A stretch of 64,000 nt of DNA from Megachile rotundata (lineage: Eukaryota; Arthropoda; Insecta; Hymenoptera; Megachilidae), in the NCBI RefSeq assembly GCF_050947335.1, contig NC_134983.1, positions 7,440,001-7,504,000 of the forward strand, read 5' to 3'. Below are positions 11,195-22,660 of the stretch, piece by piece; positions within the stretch are counted from its first letter, which is position 1; every line of letters begins with the position of its first letter. The position numbers and the translations under genes are program-made. The notes beneath the pieces were generated by a model that had not been told where the DNA came from, searched no databases, and saw nothing but the letters and a program-made list of their open reading frames with translations.

Positions 11195-12020
11195 TAAGCT
11201 TCCAAATCTCTATATTTCCAAACCTCTAAATTTTTAACTCTCTAAATTAGCAAAGTTCTAAATTCCTAAATCCCTAAATTTTCAACTCTCTAAATCACCA
11301 AATTTCTACACTTCCAAGTCTCTGAATTTCCAATTTTCTAAATTACCAAATTTCTACATTTCCAAACCACTAAATTACCAAATTTCTAAATTTCTAATCT
11401 CTAAATTAACAAAATTCAAAAATTTCAAAATTCTAAAATCCCCAAATCCCGAAATTCTCAAATCCCCAAATCCCCAAATCCCCAAATCCCCAAATCCCCA
11501 AAAACCCACATCCCCAAATCCCTAAAAACCCACATCTCCAAATACCAAAATTTCCAATTCCCAAAATCCCCAAATCCCCAAATCCCCAAATCCCCAAATC
11601 CCTAAATCCCCAAAACCCCAAAACCCCAAAAATCCAAAATTTCCAAATCCCAAATCCCCCAATCCCCAAATCTCCAAATCCCAAAATCCTCAAATCCCAA
11701 AATCCCCAAATCCCCAAATCCCCAAATCCCCAAATCCTCAAATCCCCAAATCCCCAAATCCCCAAATCCCCAAATCCCCAAATTCCCAAATCCCCAAATC
11801 CCCAAATCCCCAAATCCCCAAATCCCCAAATCCCCAAATCCCTAAATCCCCAAAACCCCAAAACCCCAAAACCCCAAAATTCCCAAATCCCAAAATCTCC
11901 AAATCCCCAAATCCCAAAATCTCAGAATCCCCAAATCCCCAAATCCCCAAATCCCCAAATCCCCAAATTCCCAAATTTCCAAAATCCCAAATCCCTAATT
12001 TCTTAATTTCCAAATTTCCA
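11195..12020 (-). repeat. 8-bp minisatellite, unit CCCCAAAT (GGGGATTT on minus strand), G-quadruplex-prone
   Basis: The left flank (11,195-11,440) is a degenerate CTAAATTTCCAA version. The core (about 11,445-11,995) is nearly pure CCCCAAAT. A variant block (CCTAAATCCC followed by AACCCC runs) recurs at 11,601 and 11,841, a 240-bp higher-order period of exactly 30 units. On the minus strand GGGG runs are spaced by 4 nt, fitting the G-quadruplex pattern. Three long minus-strand reading frames encoding an 8-residue Gly-Phe-Gly-Asp-Leu-Gly-Ile-Trp repeat are artefacts of the 8-bp period. Confidence 0.97.
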
Positions 12021-12071
12021 ACTCCCTTGCACGTAAACGATTAATTAACGTGATCAAAACTATTAAGGACT

Positions 12072-12080
12072 CACCCTGTA
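12072..12080 (-). mobile_element. Transposon-terminus-like motif CACCCTGTA
   Basis: ACTCACCCTGTATATA lies 50 bp beyond the minisatellite. The same CTCACCCTGTA occurs near 41,880 and 50,357, and a similar end closes the TA-flanked element at 27,857. It may be the end of an unrecognised element containing the array. No matching opposite end was proven. Confidence 0.35.
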
Positions 12081-12654
12081 TATAACCACATCGAGCCAGT
12101 AAACACTTGAGCTGCGTAGAGGGTATGCGTGTCATTAGCTGTTCGACAAGTGAGCGTTTCCTGGAAAACCCCGCCTTTGAACCCCCTGGCATAACCACTT
12201 ATTGAACAGTCACTCCGCAAAAAATATCTTTCTTTTACAAGAAACAATGAGAAACAATGTACCGTACCAAATTGGAAAGTTGACACTTATAAGAAACACG
12301 GGTTTGATTGATGATATAATAAGCTGACTTATTTGGTACAGTTATAAAGACACAGACATACGCATTTTTGTTATTAGCCAAAGAGGTCGTATTCACTAAT
12401 TACATCGTGTGACGAAGACAGAGCAGATGTGTAGAGAGTGAGTGGAATGGAACAGTGATGGACAACTGCATACTCAAGGGCGCAGCACACTGACGGGCAA
12501 GTGACGGATGCTGTTGGATAGCCAATTTTTTAATTTGGAAATAACACGATTTTTTCATTTCTAAGTTAACGAACTTTTTAGAGGTAAAATGTATTTCTCG
12601 ATTTTGAAGGCAGGAAGTCACAATTTTTGAACTTATTAACAGTATTTTTAACCC
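12081..12654. other. Spacer between minisatellites
   Basis: Unique sequence. The short minus-strand reading frames at 12,071-12,286 and 12,400-12,621 overlap or have no recognisable features. Confidence 0.35.
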
Positions 12655-13160
12655 AAAGTTCTAAATTATCAAATTTTTAAGTTTTCAAATTTCTAAATTT
12701 CCAATTCTCTAAATTTCCAACTCTTTAAATTACCAAATTTCTACATTTCCAAATCTCTAAATTTTCAACTCTCTAAATTACCAAATTTCTACATTTCTAA
12801 ATTCTTATATTTCCAAATCCCTAAGTTACCAAATTTCTAAATTCCAAAATCTCTAAGTTTCCTAATCTCTAAATTTCCAAGTCTCTAAATTCCCAAATCT
12901 CTAAATTTCCAAATTTCTAAATTTCCAACTCTCTAAATTACCAAATTTCTAAATTTCCAAATCTCTAATTTTCTAAATTACCAAATTTCTAAATTCCTAA
13001 ATCTCTAAGTTTCCAAATCTTTAAATTTCCAAATTTCTAAATTCCCAAATCTCTAAATTTCCAATTCTTTCAATTTCCAATTCTCTAAATTTCCAATTCT
13101 CTCAATTTCCAAACATAAAACTTAAGGTATCTCTACATTTCCAATTCCTCAAACATTTAC
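12655..13160 (-). repeat. 8-bp minisatellite, unit CTAAATTT/CCAAATTT, degenerate
   Basis: Tandem 8-mers of the TCTAAATT and TCCAAATT type, pyrimidine-rich on the plus strand, with many point changes. It has the same polarity as the array at 11.2-12.0 kb and the opposite polarity to that at 9.2 kb. Confidence 0.9.
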
Positions 13161-13199
13161 ATTCCTAACTCCCCAAATTCCTAACTTAAAAACCTGAAA

Positions 13200-13540
13200 T
13201 CTCCATATGTTTCCAACACCTCACGTACGCGATGCATACATTAGTGCCGCTGAGTTTATCGCCGGCTACTTGATGTATCACTTGAATAGAAGCAAGCGAT
13301 GAATTTCTATGCAATAGCGTAGGCATTTCAAAATGTTGACCATTAATCTTTTAAGTATCGTGGCCTGACAGCCATGTACTATAATCATGCTACTATGTCA
13401 GCATGTGTCGCCAACGAGCGAAAAAGGGACAGCTTGAGGCCGGTCAAATGCGATATGAGTGTGGTAGCTTTTTCTGATTGCCGCATTAAGTGATTTCTCA
13501 CACTCATATCTGCTTTATCTTAACAAAAAATAATTAGATA
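13200..13540. other. Mixed-composition block carrying a hairpin
   Basis: More complex and CpG-bearing than the flanking arrays. It contains the perfect 12-bp inverted repeat listed separately. No reading frame of interest. Confidence 0.4.
13452..13510. other. Perfect 12-bp inverted repeat with 35-nt loop
   Basis: GATATGAGTGTG (13,452-13,463) is the exact reverse complement of CACACTCATATC (13,499-13,510). A further AAA/TTT pairing follows outside a 3-nt mismatch. The size fits a small RNA hairpin or a dyad binding site. The 3' arm shares CACACTCAT with the tail of insect miR-279 as I remember it, but lacks that family's seed, so it is not called as that microRNA. Confidence 0.5.
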
Positions 13541-13675
13541 TAACATCAATGCCTATAATATTTTACTGTAAAATTTTCAGGATGAAGTTTTCATTTCTTT
13601 TTGACTAATTCTTCTACTTCCAGTAACTGCAACGTAGAGTTTGAACAAGTTTCATAACAATAAAAACATTTACTG

Positions 13676-13929
13676 TCTCTAAAGAAGTTTCAGTTACATG
13701 TCAAATCTCTATTTTTGTATAAATTAAAAAATATTTCTTCACATGGATTTTCAAAAATACTGACATGTTTTTAAGACAACTATTGACCCTAAAGATGTTT
13801 CAAAATTTGGCTTTCTAATGAAGTTTAAATCTCCATTTTTGTATAAATTAAAAAATATTCCATCATATGAATTTCCAAATACACTGATACATTTCTAAAA
13901 CAACTATTGACCCAAAAGATGCTTCAGAA
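13676..13929. repeat. 124-bp direct repeat, two diverged copies
   Basis: GTATAAATTAAAAAATATT occurs at 13,717 and 13,841. The surrounding AAATCTCYATTTTT and ACAACTATTGACCC motifs keep the same spacing. The copies differ by scattered substitutions, so the duplication is not recent. Confidence 0.8.
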
Positions 13930-14029
13930 GGCCTTATAATGAAATTCGAACATTCCCAAGCTATTTCCATTGTTGTACTAAAAGCATTTCAATTAAGTTA
14001 ACATTCTTCTTTCTCGACATTAGGCAAGA

Positions 14030-14600
14030 AGGTAAATTACATAGTTCCCGTTCATTGGCGATAGAAAATATGGTGTAGTTTAATAATTGTGATTCGTTAA
14101 CGGGAGGAAGTGACTCGCGTAACAACAGTATTCGAGTGGTCCAATACGGATCAGTGGGATTGGCGTTGTTTATTTAGGGTGGACAAAGAACTTTGGTTTT
14201 TGTATGGTGGCCACTGGATTGTCAGCCCTCCCCTTCGCGCGATACGTTAATGGATAACGCATACAGATTGGGAGGACACTTAGCGAAGTTAGCGCCTGTA
14301 GCTACTTTATTTACGCCATACATATGTCCTCGCCGACGACAGTCCTATGCATACAGTAGCATTCGTTGGTAACCGACTATGCAAACGTTATCCGTATAGT
14401 TTGTATTTGCAGATGGCTCCGCTGTCGTTCGCAGTCTTACTGGTTCTTCGCTAAACCGATATCGGTACTGTCAGTCGAAACACTTCGGCTACCGTGTACC
14501 AGTTGCCTAAAGAAACAACTTTAATCACTTAGCACATTCAGTTAGATACTCCACTGCCTTTGTGAGTTGCTTGAGAGGTTATTTTATGGCTATAATATTT
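14030..14600. other. CpG-bearing island, candidate promoter or enhancer
   Basis: Mixed-base sequence with many CG dinucleotides between AT-rich flanks. It holds insect-initiator-like TCAGT words (14,471, 14,539) and a donor-like GTGAGT near 14,562. These are weak, common motifs. No start codon context or reading frame supports a gene. Confidence 0.35.
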
Positions 14601-14731
14601 TAGCGTCGTTAAGTAAAGAAATTATTGGAATTCGTGGAAGATAAAGATTGGAGAACGAGAAATCGAATGCGACTTTTATGCTTACTTTTATTGGCATCTT
14701 GAATTTTCTGTTCCATAAAATCATCGTGTTA

Positions 14732-14900
14732 TACAGGGTATTGCAGTGGTGATGGTAACGGGGTAACTCTATGTGAAAAAATAAGAATATGGAATTTATT
14801 TGTTTTTGCTTTCGAAAAAATTCAAATTTTTAATATTTATTTGCCGCAAAGTCGATTTCGACTGCTTTTTTTATTTAATAGTTTATGACTGGTATAAATT
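14732..14900 (+). mobile_element. Possible DNA-transposon terminal fragment
   Basis: TACAGGGTATTGCAGTGG at 14,732 resembles the TACAGGGTG terminus motif in this window. It is followed by AAAATAAGAATATGG, TTTTCGAAAAAATTC and a CGATTTCGACTG stretch, a style common near ends of insect DNA transposons. No second end was found; the right boundary is arbitrary. Confidence 0.3.
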
Positions 14901-16340
14901 GATATGCCATCGCTAGAATGCATTGTTATTATTTATAATAATATACTGATACTTGTAATGTTTGAAAGTAATAAATGTACGATAACACACATAACTAATG
15001 ATATAAAGAATATTTATTAATAATACATTTTAGCGATTTAATCTATTTAAGGGTAGTTAAAAATCATACTTTAAAGTATTGTTTAACTAACTCTAGAAAA
15101 GAATATTAAAATTGCAGACGTTTGAGCATAAATTCAGTGTACGAGAGTTGCAGTAAGAAAAACTGTAATAACTTCACATCACGTAGCGAAGAAAATATAG
15201 AATTCAATAAATTTCATCGAATTACAGCGTCCTTTTATGCTCCGTACAAAAGCAGTGTCGAGTCCCTTCAGCCTTCATGCCTATTCGTCACGATCGGTAC
15301 TCGAATATTTCATACTGACACTTTCAATATCAACTCTATTCGTCAGGGCTTGTGCCACTGGATGGCACGGCATTCAGCTGTATGATACCCGATACACATG
15401 CTTTTTAGGCAGCCCTGTGATCTTACACACTACTGAACAGCTGTTCGATTATGGACAAGGTCATTATTTATAAACTGCCACGTTCCCTAACCTTTGACGC
15501 AAAGAAACGGCCTGTTTAGACAGCCTTCGTTTCCGGTATCTTCGTCATACAATGTTGCAGGTGCGTTTTCTGCTTGTCTTTTATTAACAGGCTTTTAAAC
15601 AATCGAAAAATTTTAATTTGACTGTACGAGTTTCGTTTTTAGATAGTACTCGTTAATTGTATTGCAATTTATTTACTCGAAAAAACTATATTTAAACATA
15701 GTAATTTGCATAGAAATTGGTGCAGTTAGCATTTCTTTAAAACGTGTTAACCTTTCGTTTTAAATATTCTTAAATATGTGAATATATTTTCTTCGTTTTC
15801 AAAAGTACAGGTTTTGAAAGGTTCGTGTAATTTCAACGACGATGTATTTGTCAATAGTAATGGCTTAAAATATTTTCGAATATTTTTATCGTTATTCTTT
15901 CCAATGGAACTTTTTATTTGCATGCAGATAAATTCAGCTAATAACGTGTCCATTAGTCAACTTTAACGTCGTATGTATTTTTTTTAATGAACTTATTTAT
16001 CGATGTGTCATCTAACTGTCGTTAACGATCACAATTAACATTCATATACATTTACATTTTTATGACACATTATTTTTACTTTTAAAATTAGTGAATAATT
16101 ATGGGAATTCATATAGCCTTGTTCTTTTGTCTTTTCATGAAATACGAATGCTACGTAATTAATAATTAGATTAACTCTCGATTTACAAACATTTAGTACT
16201 CGCTTATATTTACATTGAAAAAATTACAAAAATTAATAATACGAGTATCAGCTATCACATGACTCTCTACCGATGTAGGTTACATTTTAACAAAAGATTC
16301 TCAATAATTTGCACGATTAAAATAAGTTTAAGACCCGCTA
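14901..16340. other. AT-rich stretch without recognisable feature
   Basis: Unique sequence. Overlapping reading frames at 15,122-15,473 and antiparallel ones at 15,747-15,966 are unrecognised and probably accidental. Confidence 0.4.
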
Positions 16341-16975
16341 TTTGAACAGGTTCGTAAACCTAGCGCTAATAAAAGCCAGAGGTTTCTTTATGCGACGCAC
16401 TGTACTCGTTTCCCGTTCGAAAATGTACCCGCAACATTCTCAGCAGTATCCTAGTTTTAACCTTTCTGGAAAACGATCGGGAGATAGCGTTCTTACGAGG
16501 ATACCGAGAGGTGTGTTCGACTAAGATCGTCGGTGAGTGCAAATTATTATCCCCAGAACCGGTGGAAAACACTATTGTAAAAAGCTTTCGCGAGTTTAGC
16601 AGGCTCATAAGTTCAAGTTTGTTGGCGACAGCGTTTTCACGGTGGCACGAGAGACGAGCAAACCTGTAAATAGGCTAGCTGGAGTGGTTGGGATACTAGG
16701 AGAGGCGAAGATAAAGCAGGAAGGGCGAAAGAGACGCCCTCGGTGAAATTACAGCCTCGTAACTCCCGGTGAGCGGGAAAGAGCGTGTGTGACAGCGGCC
16801 GAATGGGCGAACGAGCGAATAGGCGGACGAACCGCGCATGGTTTCCGGGAGTTTTATAGCCATCAGGGACGCGGGTGGTGTTTCAGGCCGAAGTACACCC
16901 CGGTTGCCTTACTAGCCTGCACCGTTACACGGTTCCCGCATTCTCGTAAACAATTGGCCAGACGTGCTTATCACG
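16341..16975. other. GC- and CpG-richer island
   Basis: One of the clearer islands, with runs such as GAAAGAGACGCCCTCGG and GGGACGCGGGTGG. Reading frames on both strands (16,342-16,608) overlap. The plus-strand frame at 16,789-17,046 runs into the tandem repeat, which argues against a gene. Candidate regulatory region. Confidence 0.4.
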
Positions 16976-17645
16976 TTCTCGTGATACGTTGCTTTACTGC
17001 CTCGTTTAACCTCCATCGATTTCCTGTTAATAAAAACGTTAGATGAAACACGCCGACAGGTCAGCTGAAAACTGGTGAAGGATATATGGCGTAGAATGTC
17101 ACGAAAATTGTTATTCCCTTTATTTTTTTACTTCAGGTTGCGTGGATCCTTTGTACTGACTATTAAATCACTTCTGAAGTATAGAAAGTCTGACACTATT
17201 TGGTGAAATAACAGTATATGTTAGTACTTATCATCAGGTTCTCGTGATACGTTGCTTTACAGTCTCCTTTAATTTTCATCGATTCCCTATGATGTTGATA
17301 ACAACGTTCCATGAAATACGGCGACAGGTCAGCTGAAAACTGGTGAAGGATATATGGCGTAGAATGTCACGAAAATTGTTATTCCCTTTATTTTTTTACT
17401 TCAGGTTGCATGGATCCTTTGTACTGACTATTAAATCACTTCTGAAGTATAGAAAGTCTGACACTATTTGATGAAATAACAGTATATGTTAGTACTTGTC
17501 ATCAGGTTCTCGTGATACGTTGCTTTACAGTATCCTTTAACTTTCATCGATTCCCTATGATGTTGATAAAAACGTTCCATGAAATACGGCGACAGGTCAG
17601 TTGAAAACTGTTGAGGGATATATGGTGTAGAATGTCACGAAAATT
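16976..17645 (+). repeat. About 265-bp tandem repeat, 2.5 copies
   Basis: CTCGTGATACGTTGCTTTAC recurs at 16,978, 17,241 and 17,509. Each copy continues through CATCGATT, CGACAGGTCAG, GATATATGG and AGAATGTCACG. The first two copies are closely matched across TTCAGGTTG and CACTTCTGAAG; the third is cut at about 17,645. The array begins inside the GC-richer island, so part of that island has been duplicated. Confidence 0.93.
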
Positions 17646-18240
17646 TATTCTCTTTAACCCTTTCGGTACTGTATAATAAATTGTTACCTGGTTATTCTCC
17701 ACTTGTATTACTATTGTTTGAAATAAGGTGCTTCCGTTTTTGTGACGCCATTTCAAGGCGTAACGATTATAAATCAAAATATGTATACTTTCTTACATCA
17801 ACGAACGTTCAGTTGCAACTGTGTATGTATAGATTTAGCAATAAGTCATGATGAGTTCATTTCTCTAAGCACATATTGAAAAAAATTATTTTTAATATTC
17901 CCAAACTACACTTCTAGATAAATTACTAGCCCAGATTACATGAGGTTATTAAACAAAAAGCTTATAAACAGAAGTTTAAAATTGTAAATTTGCCTACATT
18001 TTATATATAAATTTATTTTTTATTAAATGACCAAATATTAATGTGATGTGTAAATAGTACATTCATTAAAATGTATTATACATTAAAACATTATAGTTAA
18101 GAAAAGAAATTGTGTATATATTTTTAAAGTACAACGATTTATGTTTTTGTAAAATAAACAGTATCAGCCTCATACAATAAATACAGAAATACCGCGACGT
18201 CCAAATATGAATGTAAGTGTATAAGAAAATGTCACATTTT
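17646..18240. other. AT-rich stretch without recognisable feature
   Basis: AT-rich, low complexity in places. Short minus-strand reading frames are unrecognised. Confidence 0.45.
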
Positions 18241-18640
18241 AAAATTGTTAAGATTGATATGCCCCCCTTCCCGCTGACCCCTCCGAATATTCGACAAATG
18301 CTTAAAGAGATCAACAAGGTTTCTCATGAACGGTTCAACCGACAAAAGTGCCGACCAGCGTGATGCTCCGGCGCCGGCAGGAAGTAAATTAGACAGACGG
18401 CTCTTTATACCTTCGTTCTTCAACGAAACTAATGGTCGGCTCTTGTGCTACTTAAAGGATCCATTTATTAGTTGCAAGATGACGGGCAATTTGGAAATCA
18501 TCGGCGGCAATTAGACACGGCGGACTGAATTGTTTGCTTGGCGGCACATCGAGAGGGTGGTTCTTCAAATTATTAGCTCTACATTGAATCGCTGCTGGCA
18601 TCGGCCTTGTTTCAAAAGAGAAAAGGCCGTTCTTCACGGA
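18241..18640. other. CpG-bearing island with CCGGCGCCGG palindrome
   Basis: Mixed-base sequence containing the 10-bp CpG-dense palindrome CCGGCGCCGG at 18,368-18,377. Three short reading frames overlap on both strands, so none is convincing. Candidate regulatory element or non-coding exon. Confidence 0.4.
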
Positions 18641-21190
18641 ACTAATGTAAACTAAGCTCTAATTTTCGATCTAACCTACCTGAAAACCTAGAAACGAGAA
18701 TGACGGAACTCACATATAAAACGTTCTAATTGTACAACGAAATATTAACAAAGTTACGTATCGATAATATAAAAATTGATGAAATTAAATTAAAATGTGA
18801 AACGCTTATTATTTCGTGTATAATTTATTTTTTAATGTAGCTTGTCAAATATAGGTGTATATAAAATAAATATTAAAAGATTTTCCAATCCGTTTAAAAG
18901 TATGTTTATTCTTTCATGGGTTTCTTTAAAAGGAAATCAAAGTAATGAAAATTGTCTAAAGTAATCTTTATGGCAAAAATTTTAGATGCAATGTTATTAT
19001 ACAGGAAAGTTAGAACCGAGTTTCAAAATTATATACTTCGTATACGAATGTGAAATTTGCATGCAAGATTTGTAGTAATAGGTGCAGTAATGCTCCGTTC
19101 ACGAAGCCGCAGTATTAATATTTCTTATCTGGAATCTGTCTATGATTTGTAATGTTATTTACTGGGGGAAAAAATTCTCTTTGAAATCTGTGTCGAGTAA
19201 ACTAATAATAATCAAGGCACGTCGTAAAATCCGTCTATTTGTAATGACCGTAATTCTGAGGTAGAGGTAAACGAGGCTAAGAAGAAAGGGTCATAAAGAA
19301 ACGGTGTTGTGTGTCTTCGGCGAATGCAAATAGAAAGTCGTAAATCGGTGTAGGACTTGTAAAACAACACTGCCATAAATTCTACATTCTAGCTGTAACT
19401 GGCGAAAGGTGTTCTGGCACTATTGACCTTTATTGCATTTCGTGTCGAAAACTTGTACTACTACTTCTTACCTCGACCAATTGAGTTATAAATTTTTAAC
19501 AATATATGTAATAACTGTGCTGAATTGTGGTTAAATCTTGTAGAAAAAATGAGGAGTACTACTACTAATGCATTGCCTCTCGTTTGGTTAGAGTGATGGA
19601 ATTTTCACCTGACCTTTACTTGGAATGTTTTGATCAATACCGTGAGAATTGAATAGATTTATTTTTATGAATTTTTTGACTTGTTTTAAACATATATCAA
19701 ATTTTTTATCAGTATTAGCATATTTGTATATTGACAGGCAACGTGAGCAGATTTTCTTTGAAACGAAATGAAAAATTGGAAGATGAATTAATTAGTTCGA
19801 TTAATTGTTGTTTTAACGTAGAAAAAATAATTGGGTGAAATAAAAGTATTTTTAAATCATTTTTTTAATAATTTAATTGCCTAAATCAATTAATACAAAT
19901 GTATTAATATAAAATGTTAATATAAGGTTATCTGTTGTTTCAATGAAATAAATTCATTATTCGATCATTAACGAATTATTCTTTTATCATTATTACTTGC
20001 AAGAATTCAAAAATATATTTGTTTTTAACACTGAGGATATCATGTAATAAAGGATTGATGTGAATTGTTTACAGATAAGGTTATCGTGTATTTCCGCTTG
20101 CTAAACTCAAAAGTCTAGGATTAATAGATAATTTAATATTGATCCATGTTTGATAATAAGATTTGTTACTGATTTCAGCAAATAAAGGATAAAACGTCTA
20201 AAGATATAAAATTGGAACCAGACAGATTATTATTTAATTCAATGTATATAATTTTAGCTACCCAAGAAATAAAATAATATACGTTTTTTCAGAACAGATT
20301 GAGGACATGTTTGAATAAATTCAAATATAAGACCTGTACGAAAGCATCTAAAAATAAGAATAATTTTTTCTCGAACAAAAATATATAAAAATATAAAAAA
20401 AATTTAACAAAAATATAACAACTTAAATAAAAATATAACTTGATCAGAATAAAAATCTATTCGAATTATAAATTACTTTTTGCTTTCAAACTTTTTTACT
20501 TCTAAAACTGTGTTACTTCTGAAAGGGTTTTGTTTACTTTCTATTCCAATTTTTCGTTAAAAAATTTTGAATCTCTGTTTTATTTTAAATTTGAATTCGA
20601 AGGTTTGTAATAATGACCAACTCAGTTTTTTAATAAAATAGTTAAAATTAAACTTAATTAGTAACTGTGAAATACGTATAATAAACACAATTTTTTTGCG
20701 TCTTTTCTTCTCTTCAAATCTTTTTATCCCTATTTTATAACCGAAACTTCGTATATTTAAATCAGAGCAATAATACAGTAAAAAGAAACCGTTCGAAAAT
20801 AACAGAGGAGTTCAGGTAGAAACATGTGTTGTAGACTATGAACTATTACAGTACCCTCAGGGTATTAAAGCATAACGGAAAGAAGGTACTACAATTCAAA
20901 CCGCGATTTCTCGTTTCATTGTGCGTAAAACCGAGCATAGAAACCGGTACAGGTCAAAAGAAGCTTCGCGAAGGAAAAGTCAAATACCTAAGAATGTTTA
21001 GACAGGCTGTCACTCGATAACAATGGGCTTTATGCTAACAGTAAATACACCATTGACTTTCTATTCTTCAACCTCTGTTTAACGCCCAACATCCAAAAAT
21101 GTAACGTATAAAACACATGTACCAACAAACTCTTCAATTAAAATTGATCATATCTCCAGTGATCTCAGATAAACGTAATTAATAAAATAA
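18641..21190. other. Long AT-rich stretch without recognisable feature
   Basis: Over 2.5 kb of AT-rich unique DNA. About 19,180-19,460 is somewhat more complex. No repeat array, transposon end or credible reading frame was seen. Confidence 0.45.
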
Positions 21191-22079
21191 ACACGTGGAA
21201 GTGTTAGACAACTGTCAGATTAACGATACGAACGAGCGACAGCTGAAACGTAATGGCCGGAAGTTATGCACAGGTCTACCGACGACAAAAATTTAGGGGA
21301 AAGTGTAATAAAAATGTTTCCAGAATTGTGAATTACCCACAACCGTAATGCACTGGACAGGAAAGTTTTACCTAGCTTGAACAGGTAAAGACATGATTGA
21401 GCACTTCCTGTAATTATTACCAATGGGCATATTCGACAAATTATAAACACGGCTATAAACTTAAGTACAATTAAGAAAGGGCCATCGTTTATGACGGGAT
21501 TGCAGTCTGAGTACAAAAGTAATTGTATCTTCCTGTCACAACATTCAATTTAGGAAATAGCGGTTGTATTTTATGAGAACCGAAACAGCAGTGAGAGGTA
21601 GTTAATCCTCTAATTTATGCATCCAAATATTTGTAGTTTATTTCTTCGATTTCTCAGTGCGTGTACTTTTATATTTCAAAGTTTCTAAATTCCTTAGAAT
21701 TTTAAGTTCATCCATGTTTTTCTTAATAATATGCCTTTCTCTACTTTTATAGCCTATCAAATTTCTTTATATCTTATAACCTATAAAACACTGCATCCGA
21801 ATGTCTGCATTGTGATCTTCAAATGAACATTTTCTTACTCGCAAAATAATGTGTTCTTACATTCTAGTTTTCAAAATTTTTATTGCGATGTTGCCTAACT
21901 TATAAAAGTATTTGACATATAAAACAAGTCATGCAGTAATTTCAGATATAGAATATGTATAGATTTGGTGATAAAGAAATTTAAGATCGGTAATTTTAAC
22001 GAGTTTCGTAAATGCAGTAAAAAGTAATGAAAATATGTAAAATATTGTGTTATGCGAGTGACTGTACGTGTGCGTGTGT
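21191..22079. other. Unique sequence without recognisable feature
   Basis: Moderately AT-rich. The minus-strand reading frame at 21,220-21,516 (98 codons) shows no recognisable domain. Confidence 0.35.
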
Positions 22080-22660
22080 GCAGCTGAAGGTACGCGGACA
22101 TTAATACGTTTGATACCTTGACTGCGTAATCTTTCGCAGGGGCAGGAGGTAATTAGCAGTAACGGACAGTTACGTCCGATATACGAACAATGCAACATTG
22201 CCGACGCGATGGGAATAGGAAGAGGGTGATAGCTGAGCGAGTATGATAAATGAACGCCGCCTGACAAGCGGCCATCGTTGCCCAATGATGGATGGTCGAC
22301 GGTCCGCTCCCTAATTATTTCATACTTTGCAATCAGAACGATAATCCATCCGCGGTACCTGCAACCTGTCACGGATAAATCATCGGTTATCATTCCCGAG
22401 TCACGACACGTGTGTCTTCGCGACTGATTGGCGAAACCACGTAGCCGCGCATTAGCGTCAAGCAGAGTCGTTAATTCTGTACTATTGCGATCACCACACT
22501 GTCCTTTCGGCCAATCGAATCGGGAATTGAATCTTCGATCGATCTCACAGGAAATGGAACAAATTTCTTATCGTGTTAAAGTATTCAATACCGGTGACAC
22601 GCGCGTCATTGGGAAGTCCTATTCTGAACGAGTACGTTTACGTCATGCGTCCACTTGAAG
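22080..22660. other. CpG-bearing island, candidate enhancer
   Basis: Dense mixed-base sequence with homeodomain-like cores (CCTAATTA, GATAATCC) and CG dinucleotides around 22,300-22,400. Three overlapping reading frames on both strands, including a 154-codon minus frame ending at 21,929 in AT-rich DNA, look accidental. An enhancer role is inference from composition and motifs only. Confidence 0.35.

Noticed and set aside
11445..11995. CCCCAAAT array as a telomere or internal telomeric repeat
   Set aside because: The unit is not a known insect telomere repeat (TTAGG or its variants), and it belongs to a series of varied 8-bp arrays spread through the window.
11433..12013. Long minus-strand reading frames (91-142 codons) with Gly/Phe/Trp/Asp/Leu/Ile octapeptide repeats
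   Set aside because: They lie wholly within the CCCCAAAT minisatellite, are open in several frames at once, and follow directly from the 8-bp period.
13480..13510. Resemblance of the 13.45-kb hairpin to miR-279
   Set aside because: Only the CACACTCAT tail is shared; the seed region of miR-279 is absent.
21929..22393. Longest non-repeat minus-strand reading frame (154 codons)
   Set aside because: No recognisable domain, overlaps another minus frame, and its C-terminal half runs into plain AT-rich DNA.
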